Below are positions 37,276 through 46,835 of a stretch of DNA of 64,000 bases, piece after piece. The stretch's first letter is position 1. Every line of letters begins with the position of its first letter. The position numbers were made by a program, and so were the translations under genes. The notes beneath the pieces were generated by a model that was given only the letters and a program-made list of their open reading frames with translations, was not told where the DNA came from and ran no database searches. Origin of the DNA: Vicia villosa (taxonomy: Eukaryota > Streptophyta > Magnoliopsida > Fabales > Fabaceae); the NCBI RefSeq assembly GCF_029867415.1, contig NC_081185.1:82406469-82470468 (forward strand). Direction: 5' to 3'.

Positions 37276-37569
37276 TCTAGCGAAAATGCTTAATATCATA
37301 ATACAACGGTTTTTCATCTCTTACTTCTCCAACTGCAAACACATGAGCGGGTCTATCAAGACATCTGATCTTAATTTGAGGTACCTCGTTATTGAAATTC
37401 ACCTTATACATGGAAGAAAATATGGCCAAAGCATCAGCCATCTGATTCTCATCTCGAGGGATGTGGTGGAATTCAACTTTGTTGAAGAATGTAAACAGCC
37501 TTCTGGTATAATCTTTGTAAGGGATCAAGCCAGGATGATGTGTTTCCCAGTCTCATTTAATCTGATTAA
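37276..37569 (-). pseudogene. Second RNase H (aRNH), C-terminal part
   Basis: HHIPRDENQMADALA and the following linker form the end of the additional RNase H domain typical of Tat/Ogre elements. It is separated from its first half (end of the 38505-37570 ORF) by a stop/frameshift near 37570. The remainder links to integrase. Confidence 0.8.
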
Positions 37570-38492
37570 TCACGAGTGTAGAATTCCATAAACATCAAGA
37601 ATCTTAATTCTAAGATTAATGGCCTCTTCAAGTCCCATGATGCAAGCTACATATTCAGCAATATTCTTCGTACAATCAAAACATATCCTTGTAGTGAAAG
37701 GAACATGTGAACCTTGCGGAGTGATAATAACACCACCAATACCATGATCGTGAACACTAGAAGCTCCATAAAAAACTAAACCCCATTGAGATCCAGGTTC
37801 TGGTCCTTCTTCTAGCAACGGCTCATCACAATCTTGGGCTCTCAAATACTTCACATCCTCATCCAGGAAACCCAATCTGATAAACTGATAATCCTCAATC
37901 AGTTGGTGAGCAAGGCACTCTGCCAACACACTACCTTTTACAGCTTTTTGAGCATGGTATTCAATATCATATTTAGATAACAACATTTGCCAGCGAGAAA
38001 TCCTTCTAGTTAACGCAGGCTTTTCAAATATGTACTTGATTTGATCCATTTTGGAAATCAACAAGGTGGTGTGAACCAACATATACTGTCTCAATCGGCG
38101 AGCAGCCCACACCAAAGCACAACAAGTTTTCTCAAGTAGCGAGTATTTTGTTTCGCACTCGGTAAACTTTTTTCTAAGGTAGTATATTGCGTACTCTTTT
38201 CGACCAAACTCGTCATGTTGGCCTAGCACACATCTCATTGAATTTTCAAGCACTGTGAGGTACAAAATCAAAGGTCTTCCTTCAACTGGAGGGAGCAAAA
38301 TAGGAGGTTCAATCAGATATTCTTTGATACTGTCCAAAGCTTTCTGACAATCTTCATTCCACACACATCCCTGATTTTTCTTTAACAACTTGAAAATTTT
38401 CTCACAGGTAGTAGTCATGTTGGAGATGAACCTGGAGATATAATTCAAACGCCCAAGGAAACCTCTCACTTGTTTGTCAGTTCTTGGTGTTG
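37570..38492 (-). pseudogene. RT end, RNase H and second RNase H
   Basis: About 307 codons. GFLGRLNYISRFI is the RT thumb/connection. Then come RNase H with TKYSLLEKTCCALVWAARRL and the LSKYDIEYHAQKAVKGS end, then the start of a second RNase H (QWGLVFYGASSV, NIAEYVACIMGLEEA). A duplicated RNase H marks the Tat lineage. The nested element interrupts the gene four codons before GFLGR, between the lysine-methionine of AIQKM and PTPRTDKQ. The apparent methionine start at 38505 arises from the duplicated target and insert end; it is not a real start. Confidence 0.88.
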
Positions 38493-38497
38493 GCATC
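38493..38497. other. Target site duplication GCATC, left copy
   Basis: GCATC lies directly before the nested LTR and again at 50022-50026 directly after it. Removing one copy and the insert restores the pol reading frame. Confidence 0.95.
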
Positions 38498-39213
38498 TGT
38501 CGCACCCCAATTTTTGACCTAGTCTTTTTTAACTATTTCACTATCCATCTGCATCATTTATTAAGTCGGGTTAACTTGTTAAGCATGTCACTTTTTTTTC
38601 GACTTTTTACGGTTGTTTTTCTTCTAGCGTTTTTTTTTATTGAATTAATAGTTAAAATTGATTTTTCTTTTTCTCTTTAATAATCATTGTGAATAATGTT
38701 TATATTTTATTTAATTTTTGCTTCTTTATAATAATTTCCGATTAATTTGGTTTTTCTACTAAATTTCAAGAAATGCATATATATATAATTTTGTGTCTTA
38801 ATTTCTAGTCTTATTTTATTTTTATTTTTTTTTATCTTTTAATTAGAATTAATGTTATTTTTGTTTTTAGTCAAAAATATTTTTTGTTATACAAATAGAT
38901 ATAGAGTTTAAGTTGTTGTCCATACAAAACCCAAGTTACAAGTGTGAAAGCCCATTTTACATTTTTTTTACAATAGACAAGACAAAAAAAAGAGGACTTT
39001 TCATCCCATGCCTACAGTTTGTCGGCTATCTTCTGCTCTGCATTCTGCAACACTCCAAAAAAACTCTGCTTGCCTGCTCCAAAACCAGTCCACAATGGTC
39101 CAAAATTTTCACCAAACTGGTTAAACAAAACCTGCATAGAAAAAGTAACAATTCAGATTACCAGAATTGTTCAAATTTCCTCACACTTTCCCCCCTGAAT
39201 CACTTCTATCCTT

Positions 39214-39223
39214 CTATATAATA
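39214..39223 (+). promoter_or_regulatory. TATA box, 5' LTR
   Basis: CTATATAATAAAGG, about 715 bp into the LTR, followed by an A/C-rich leader. The copy in the 3' LTR is at 47552-47561. Confidence 0.65.
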
Positions 39224-39782
39224 AAGGAGGGACAGCCACAATAAAAGGGGAAGGAAAAGAGAACCTCTGCTCAAATCACCGATAATCCCTTCTCATTCTC
39301 CAAACCAACACTCCAATACCTTCACAAAACCAAAACACACTAGAAAAAAACCTCCCTCAAATTACGAACATCACCCTTTCACCCACAAAACCATCAATAT
39401 CTCTGCCTCACTCAACCCCTGCAACCTTCAAACTACTCACCATTCAAATCCCTCGGCAACCACACACAACACTCATAAACAGCAAAACCCAAGCACAACA
39501 ACACCAACATCCGTCATTCAAAACCGCACCATATACAAACCTCATTCACGCAGACCGTTCAGCAACAAACCGCACATCAATTGTAAACACTTACACCACT
39601 TAAACAAAAACGCAGAACAACAATTTCAGAAGCAACGAAGCAAGAGGAGGCGAAGCAAGGAAGCGGAGAACCAAAGCTTTAACGTACCTTTTTTTTTTAT
39701 CTCTTTCTCTTTGTATCTTAATGTTGTTTCTGATTTAATTTCTGCTATGTAATTGTAACAATCTCCAATCATATTGAAATCT

Positions 39783-39810
39783 GGGGTTGGGGTTATGTTG
39801 GGGTTTAGGG
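39783..39810 (+). other. G-quadruplex motif in LTR
   Basis: Four G-runs (39783-39786, 39789-39792, 39800-39803, 39808-39810) separated by loops of 2, 7 and 4 nt. The same motif is at 48121-48148 in the 3' LTR. G-quadruplexes in plant LTRs have been reported. Confidence 0.8.
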
Positions 39811-40534
39811 TTTCTGTGTGTTTGAATTTGTTGTTGTTTTTGCTTGAATAAACTTGCTGATTGATGCATTTGCGAGAGAGAGAGAGAGAGAGCACCGTCG
39901 AGACAGATAAGATCCAGTTTTGTGTTGTTTGTGTTTCCATCGAGAGGGAGCCAAGAATTTCTGGAAATATTAGAGAGTGAGATGCAATCGCTAGTTTTGT
40001 GAGAGGAAGAGTGTTCTTCTTTTTTGTTTCAGAAGCGTGAGTTTTGACTCATAGGGTTTCGTAACCCGTTTTTGATTAGGTGGGAAACCGGGTTCGTTTT
40101 GACCCGGCTCGGCCCAACGTTTTTTTCTTTCCTCACACCATCCGTTTTTTTTTGGTTCAAGATCTTGGGCCTGTCTACTGTTCAGCGGGTTTCACCCCCT
40201 TCTGGCCCAATAACTTTGTTTTCTACATAAAAAAAAATACACCCCCATGGGCCCATTTGTTCATTCTTTATTTTTATTCTATATATTAATATATCTTATC
40301 TTTTTTTTTATAATAAAAGATGGTCCTTTCTTTTTTGCTTTAAGTTAAAAGCTAAATTTCTTTTCATATAAAATCACAAAAATATATAGTTATTTATTTT
40401 ATTTATTAAATTTTATAAAAAGACAAAAATTATTCTTTAGATGTTCGTTTAGAATTTATCGAAAAAATATTTCAAAATGATACAAACAAAGTTCTTTGCA
40501 ATCGGATCGTGTTTTGAGTTTTAATGGATAAGGA

Positions 40535-40998
40535 GAGTTCGTACGTACTTGTACGATTTGTCCTAAAAGTATTTGGGTGATGGCCGTTAAGCTTTTATTC
40601 GAATTACTTGGATTCCATTAAACGCTCCATAAAACTCGATTTAATTCACCCTTTTTACAAAAACACTTTCTTTTAATCAAATCATTTTATCTATAATGGA
40701 AAGAAGGGTTTGTACGTACTTGTACAAGTTGTTCTTTAAGCTTTTAGACGATGGCCGTTAAGCCTTTGTTTGGATGATTAAACTCCATTAAAGACTTTAT
40801 AAAAATCAATTTAACAAACACTCTTTCAAGTATCTTAAGCGATGGCCGTTAAGCTTTTGTTTAAATACTTGGATCCAATTAAATATCTTTCAACTCATCA
40901 AATCATCTTCATCACCTACGAGGAGGTTGTACGTACTTGTACAATTTTCTCTTTCAAACATTTAGGCGATGGCCGTTAAGCCTTTGTTTAAATGTTTG
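40535..40998 (+). repeat. LTR hairpin array around CGATGGCCGTTAAGC
   Basis: Four units with a constant centre. The fourth has stem CAAACATTTA/TAAATGTTTG (40955-40964 with 40989-40998, loop 24 nt). The third has CAAGTATCTTAA against TTTAAATACTTG (10 of 12 pairs). The first pairs AAGTATT with AATTACTT imperfectly, and the second is decayed. Interspersed are GTACGTACTTGTAC units with stems TCGTAC/GTACGA or TTGTAC/GTACAA. Repeated at 48871-49334. Confidence 0.75.
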
Positions 40999-41690
40999 AT
41001 TTCTCTTAACAAACAAACTTTCAATTCATTCATACCCTTTTACATTCTAAAACACTTTTTTTCATAAAACGAGACACTTATTCAATTTCAATACGAACAT
41101 ACTTCCACATGTGAAGATCTAACATCTTCTACACGAATGCGATGATGGCCAAAATCATGTCTTATCTTGATTTAGTTATCCATTCTTGTAGTGATATCAT
41201 ATCCATGTGCGCGTAGTATTTCCATTTGAAAGCGATCGAGTACCTCTCGCTAAAATCAATCAACAAAACATTTCGTAGTTTTAGCCCGAACTACGATTGC
41301 TCTGACTTTCCCATTGCACTAGGGAATACGTAGGCACAAGATACAAATGTCTTGGCGAGCACAATAATATAAAAAAACTTTTTTTGTTCCTTTCTTCTTT
41401 CCAACCTAATAAATAATGCATGTAGATAATAAGCTAACAATCAATCAAGAATAACTAAATGGGTCCCATCGAATACGATGGAGGTGAGGGGTGCTAATAC
41501 CTTCCCCTTGCTTAACCGACTCCCGAACCTAAATTTGGTTGCGATGACCATCTTATCCTATTCTTTTTTAATCCGTGGGTTTTATCGATATTTTCCCTTT
41601 CCTTTTGGAATAAATAAAGTTCGGTGGCGACTCTGTTGTACTTCGAACGCGTGAAAACGTGTCGAGTCACATTTTTACCGCCACAGAAAG

Positions 41691-41709
41691 TGGCGACTCT
41701 GCTGGGGAC
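41691..41709 (+). other. Primer binding site, TR-GAG element
   Basis: TGGCGACTCTGCTGGGGAC starts five bases after the 5' LTR, the tRNA-Arg-type site shared with elements A, B and D. Confidence 0.88.
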
Positions 41710-42506
41710 TACTTTAGAGAGTCAACCCTAGTTTAGTTTTTTTTGTATTATTGTTAGCTTTATTTATTTGCTTATTTATTTCCTTTATTGTTTGATTTCT
41801 TATTTTATGGTTTGAATATCTTGTTTTTTGGCACTTTGTGGACAAAGCTCTACACCCGAGCTCAAGAAACACATAAGATAAGATGGTGGGTTAGTATTAA
41901 ACTTGCTTGACGTAGTGTCAAGTGGGAGATACTAATACCTCGCCTAGAGTAGGTCCTTTGAGAAGATGTCTTTGGTTAAGTAAGTTATTTACTTGAGCGA
42001 TGATGTTTTCAATTTGGATCGTTAACTCTAGGGACCTTTAGAAAAACCCTTAAACCATGACTTTTTAGGAAATGGTGGTTTCGCACCCAACTTGCGTAAC
42101 GTAACTATTACTGTGGGTAAGTGCGAAAACCACACTCAGAATAGGCTTCATTTGAAAACATGGTTGTGTGGGAAGTTATTTGCTAGATGATCAAGTTTTC
42201 AAAAGTAGCTTGTAACTCTGAGAACCGTGTCTAGAACCTTGTTGGGAAGAACCTTAGAACTATCCTATTGTGTGCCACTTTGTGTTGAGAAATCAGAATA
42301 TTTCTGGTCCATATGATTTGAAATCCATTATATGTTAATCATTCATGGCATTCATTTTTGCATAAAAAATAACAAAAATTGCATGCATCCATATTCATTT
42401 GAGTTGTCAACTCATACCGTCTGTATTCATCTTCAACAGTCTTCTGTTAACCGTCAAGCTGGTTCCTCCACACGATTACGAGACTAGAGCCAACGTTAGA
42501 AGAAGA
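41710..42506 (+). mobile_element. 5' leader of the TR-GAG element
   Basis: About 0.8 kb without a long ORF. The extra ORF1 of Ogre elements is absent here. An in-frame extension upstream of the gag ATG starts with TTG at 42399 and contains HDYETRANVRRR, which is conserved in element D gag. Translation may therefore begin upstream at a non-ATG codon, or this is leader. Confidence 0.6.
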
Positions 42507-44036
42507 ATGGCAGATCAAGAGCAACACAATGCTGAAGTCAGAATGGAGATTGAAGATTTGAAGTCAGGAATGACTAAGCTCACTGAAATGTTGCAAGTTC
42601 TGATTGCTAGAGGAGAACCACCTCAAAGGACTGTCATTCAAGAAATCACCGATGATGTTGAAGACCCTATTCCTGTTCAGAGGCCCGCCACTACTTGGCC
42701 TGAGTTTGGTTTACCTCCAAATTATTCTCCGCCTCATGCCACTGCTGCTATGTTAGGTCAACCTTCACGACCAATGTTCCAAACACCAATCATGACTGAG
42801 TCTCAGCCAATTGTGCACACTGCTGCCCAAACCACTTTTGGAAATCCTCTCTTTGAATACCAGGCTGGAGACCATCAAAGTGAAAGCCAAAAAGAAGCTG
42901 GTGATATTGACGAAGTCAAAGAACAATACCAAGTCCTGGAGAAAAGACTAAGAGCTATGGAAGGTGCTGATTACTTTGGGGTTGCTGCTGAGAACATGTG
43001 CTTAGTTTCTGACTTGGTTATGCCTTCCAAATTCAAGACTCCTGAGTTTGAAAAGTACAAAGGGTACACTTGTCCAAGAAGTCATTTGACCATGTACTAC
43101 CGCAAGATGGCTGCTTATACCAAGAATGACAAACTCCTTATCCACTGTTTTCAAGATAGTCTAACTGGTGCTTCCCTGAAATGGTATATGGGACTTGAAA
43201 AGAGTCGTATCCATTGCTTCCAAGATCTTAATGATGCTTTCATGAAGCAATACAAGTACAATCTAGACATGGCTCCTGATCGCCGTCAATTGCAAAACAT
43301 GTCTCAAAAAGAAAGAGAGTCCTTCAAGGAGTATGCTCAACGTTGGAGAGAGCTAGCTTCTCAAGTGGAACCTCCTTTGGCTGAAAAGGAATTAACTGGA
43401 ATGTTCATGGATACTCTTTCACCCTTCTATTGGGAGAAGATGATTGGAAGTGTGTCCTCCAACTTTACTGACTTGGTGACTATCGGTCAAAGGCTAGAGG
43501 AAGGAATTAAGAAAGGCAAGGTTGTAAATGCTGGTGAGTCCTCTAATGGGGCAAGGAAGTCTTTTGGAAACTTCCATAGGAAAAAGGAAGGAGAAACAAA
43601 TGCTGTGAGTGACGAAGGAAGAAGACCTCGTCAAAGAACTAATAACTATGATCAACCAATTGTGGTTACTGTTGCTCCTGTGACCAAAGCTCCACAAGTT
43701 CAAGCTCCTCAACCTCAGGCTGCCAACCGAGATCAGAATCGTGGTAGGACGACTTATGATCCTATTCCCATGACCTACACTGAGTTATACCCTGCATTGG
43801 TCGCGAAAGGTCTAATTACAACAAGAGCTTTTATTCCTCCGAATCCTCTTCCACCCGGTTTCAGATCCGATCTGCATTGTGAATTTCATCAAGGTGGTGC
43901 TGGCCATAATTTGGAAAGCTGTTTCGCGTTGAAGGCTAGAGTGCAAGAACTGATGAGGGCAAATCTGTTATACTTCAAGGATATTAACCCTAATGTTGTC
44001 AAGAACCCTTTGCCCGAGCATGACAAAAGTGGCTGA
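42507..44036 (+). CDS. gag: Gag polyprotein of the TR-GAG element
   Basis: An intact ORF of 509 codons from the ATG at 42507 (545 from a TTG at 42399) to TGA. Gag forms the cytoplasmic particle and packages element RNA. Residues 1-40 are a coiled coil (MADQEQHNAEVRMEIEDLK), then a proline-rich linker. The retrotransposon gag domain covers about residues 165-330 (FKTPEFEKYKG, GASLKWYMGLE, MSQKERESFKEYAQRWRELA). A basic, glutamine/proline-rich tail ends with a Cys/His segment, CEFHQGGAGHNLESCFALK, characteristic of this lineage. The ORF ends right after KNPLPEHDKSG; in element F the related NNPLPPH runs on toward protease. No stop or frameshift is seen, consistent with a young element. Confidence 0.92.
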   Translation: MADQEQHNAEVRMEIEDLKSGMTKLTEMLQVLIARGEPPQRTVIQEITDDVEDPIPVQRPATTWPEFGLPPNYSPPHATAAMLGQPSRPMFQTPIMTESQPIVHTAAQTTFGNPLFEYQAGDHQSESQKEAGDIDEVKEQYQVLEKRLRAMEGADYFGVAAENMCLVSDLVMPSKFKTPEFEKYKGYTCPRSHLTMYYRKMAAYTKNDKLLIHCFQDSLTGASLKWYMGLEKSRIHCFQDLNDAFMKQYKYNLDMAPDRRQLQNMSQKERESFKEYAQRWRELASQVEPPLAEKELTGMFMDTLSPFYWEKMIGSVSSNFTDLVTIGQRLEEGIKKGKVVNAGESSNGARKSFGNFHRKKEGETNAVSDEGRRPRQRTNNYDQPIVVTVAPVTKAPQVQAPQPQAANRDQNRGRTTYDPIPMTYTELYPALVAKGLITTRAFIPPNPLPPGFRSDLHCEFHQGGAGHNLESCFALKARVQELMRANLLYFKDINPNVVKNPLPEHDKSG

Positions 44037-45835
44037 AGATTGAGAATGGCAACCTACTTCCCTAAAGCCTAGTGTTTCAGGCAGGACAGCTCCTCCTCGT
44101 CCCTGATTAGTCACTAGGCCTAGTTTCCTTCTGTTTGCAATTTCCTTATTTTATCTTGTGTCCTGCATTTGAATTATGTTTGTTCTTAATTGTTTAATGT
44201 TAATGAAATGAGCATTGCGTGATTTTGATTCAATTCAATCCATTGTGCTTATCTTTACGCTTTATCTTTCAAAAAAAAAAAAAACAAAATATATATCTCT
44301 TGTTCACTCCTTTTATCAAAACTTGTTGTTTTATGCAAAGATTGGAGGGAGGATGATGAAAACAAATACCATAAATTGTTGAATTATATGCTTTCAAATA
44401 AAACTTTGCTGATGATGTAAAGGCATTGTTTCAATCCCCAAACACTGGAGAAATAAGGAAGTTAATCCCTAGTCAACCCCTTTGAGCTTGCGAAGTTAGA
44501 GTTTCTTTGTAAACGAAAAAACCCGCAATTTTAACCTGGGGCAGGGTAGTTCTCAGTTAGTATGTTTATGCATTCAAGGAAATCATTAAGTACACCTTTC
44601 AATAAGGGTTTCAATCAAAGGTGACCAAGATGGTTATCATTAATCATTCTCAAGGCAGTCATTATCTTTCTAATACAAAGAAAATGTTTCAAAAAGCCCG
44701 CTAAGTCAAACCTATGAAGGAGACTTAGGCAAAACTGAGGCATCCCGCTGACTGTGATCTCAAAAAGAAATAGTTTAGGCAAAAGTTAGGGATATACAAA
44801 AAAGAGAAGTCAATAAATTCCTTGAAACAACAATAAAACATTGTGACTAATAAATGGAAGAGGTGACTGCTATCTCAAAGATTCCCTTGGTCCTTAAACC
44901 GTTATCATTATCATAGGTGCAATTCCAAATTCTCTTGGAGCCTGAATGCATAGTTTGAATTAACTGAGCGTAGGATTGGAAGATCATCACGAAGAATAGG
45001 GTGGGTACAAATATACTTTGAGCCTATATCCTTTGTTTCTGAAACCGTGAACCAAGCCACGTTACAGCCTTTAAAAGACCTAATTGAAGCAAGGTTTATT
45101 TTGAAAGCATACTACAACAAGGTTGCGTTAACCTGACTCCTAAAGATCTTTGCAAATATTTTTGTTTTACCATACCTTTTATTCATCACTTCGAGTGTCT
45201 ATGCCATCGTGTGTGGGATTTTGATTCATTTTCTTTACATCAATAACATCATTCCAATAATGATTTTGATTTCAAAATATGCTTTGAACATTGCATTAAG
45301 GTTACCATTCTTGAACGAACATTTTATTTGCAAGTAAGCACTCATCTTTTAGGAAGTTCAAACAGTTAAGAAACTTGATCAGTGATCCTATCAGGGGCAC
45401 GTTACTTCAAGATCATGTTTTTTTTAAAAGTTATATTGGGGGCAAGTATTACCAACATTCATTTCAAAGAACTGAAGCAACGATCAGATAACAATCAGCC
45501 AGTCAGGGGCAGTCCTCTTCAGCAATCCCCAAGCAATTTATCAGTCCTTCTCAAAGGGATCATCAGTGTGACATAACAAAGTTGGCAATGTTCTCGTGTT
45601 GAGGAATCAGAGTTTCAATCTTCCCTCACAAAAGAGTCTACCTCAGTCGTCATAACCAATAACATTACATTAATCATTCGCATATCATGCATAGAAAATT
45701 CATTATCATGCATCGAAACAACATTCATACTCATTTGCATTCTTTCAAGGTTCCGTTGTTATTAATCATACCTTGTTATCAAAGCCCAACTTACTTGGCG
45801 CCTACCAAAGCAGTTGTTTGTCTTTCTTTTTTCCC
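44037..45835 (+). mobile_element. Non-coding region replacing pol
   Basis: No protease, RT, RNase H or integrase motif on either strand. It contains an A-rich run at 44271-44284 and unannotated short ORFs. Together with the array that follows, it stands where about 5 kb of pol would be in an autonomous relative. Confidence 0.75.
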
Positions 45836-46635
45836 TCCAATGCTACTATTGGATTTGTATTTTGTTTCTTTTCGATGCTACTATTGAATGTCTCATTGTT
45901 TCTCTTTGTCCAAAGCTAATCTTGGATTTGTATTTGTTTCTCTCTGTCTAAAGCTACTGTTGGACATGATGTTTTTCACCTTTTATCCGAAGCTACTGTT
46001 GGATATCACAATCCTTAGTAAAGAGTTGTTCAAAGCTACTGTTGAATGATCTTTATATCTTTGAGCCGGAATACCATTCTTTTCTCATCCAAAGCCACTC
46101 TTGGATGTTCTTGAGTTTGTTTTCCCATCCAATGCTACTATTGGATGTTTGCTCGTATTTTCCAAAATTGATATCCATTTCATCTATTGCTCCTCAGGAT
46201 GACTCTGATATATTTTCTGGTTCAGGTTTCCTTTTTGCATTCAAAGCCACTGTTGAATCTCTCTGGTTTCCGTATCATCCAAAGCTACTGTTGGATTGTC
46301 CCCCATGTTTTTCAGAGTTTGGATTCCATTCGTTCAAAGCTACTCTTGGACGTCTCTGCCATATCTCCGAGTTTGTAGGTCTCCTCTTGCATTCAAAGCC
46401 ACTGTTGAGTCCTGTTGGTTTCCTTCCATCCGAAGCTACTGTTGGATGTCTCCAATGTTTTCCCAGAGTTTGGAATATTTTCAGATACATTCAAAGCCAC
46501 TCTTGAATGTCTTTGCTTTTTGGTGTCGTCTAAAGCCACTCTTAGACGTTCCTACCCAAAGTATTGTTTCAGATTCATTCAAAGCTACTCTTGAATGTCT
46601 CTGACGATTTCCGCCGTCTAAAGCTACTCTTAGAC
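45836..46635 (+). repeat. 8-nt-loop hairpin array (17 copies)
   Basis: Seventeen units of stem, 8-nt loop (AGC(T/C)ACT(G/C) or TGCTACTA) and stem, about 30-60 bp apart. Stems change in step: TCCAA/TTGGA, TTCAA/TTGAA, TCTAA/TTAGA. Many extend further: CATCCAA/TTGGATG (46126/46141), ACATTCAA/TTGAATGT (46487/46503), CGTCTAA/TTAGACG (46527/46542). It lies just upstream of the polypurine tract, the same place as the array of element F. Confidence 0.9.
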
Positions 46636-46820
46636 ATTCCTACTATCTTCCCACAGAGTTTTGAGTCCGTCTCATATCATATTACATAAAAAAAAAAAAA
46701 ACATCCATGCATTGCACTTCATTTGCATAAGGACAAAAATTCGGGTCTTTTATATTTAATTACCCTTCGCCATTGATACCACGAAGACGGAAGTCATTCA
46801 TGCCATCTGGCTCGAGATAA

Positions 46821-46835
46821 TTAAATAGGGGCATC
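46821..46835 (+). other. Polypurine tract, TR-GAG element
   Basis: TTAAATAGGGGCATC directly before the 3' LTR, identical to the tract of element F. Confidence 0.9.

Larger units (their letters stand above)
38498..41685 (+). mobile_element. 5' LTR of the TR-GAG element
   Basis: TGTCGCACCCC...TACCGCCACA. A TATA box lies at 39214. A pyrimidine/A-rich leader, a GA microsatellite (39873-39891), a G-quadruplex motif (39783-39810) and a hairpin array (40535-40998) follow. The R-U5 end has the GGGTGCTAATACCTTCCCC block (41488 onward) shared by the Ogre LTRs here. Short ORFs inside the LTR are duplicated because the LTR is duplicated; they are not evidence of genes. Confidence 0.95.

Noticed and set aside
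38913..39221. 102-codon ORF, repeated exactly at 47251
   Set aside because: Identical only because it lies in both LTRs of a young element; no recognisable protein.
45687..46604. Several overlapping plus-strand ORFs of 63 to 154 codons
   Set aside because: All are translations of the hairpin array or its flank; the peptide repeats follow the DNA repeat.
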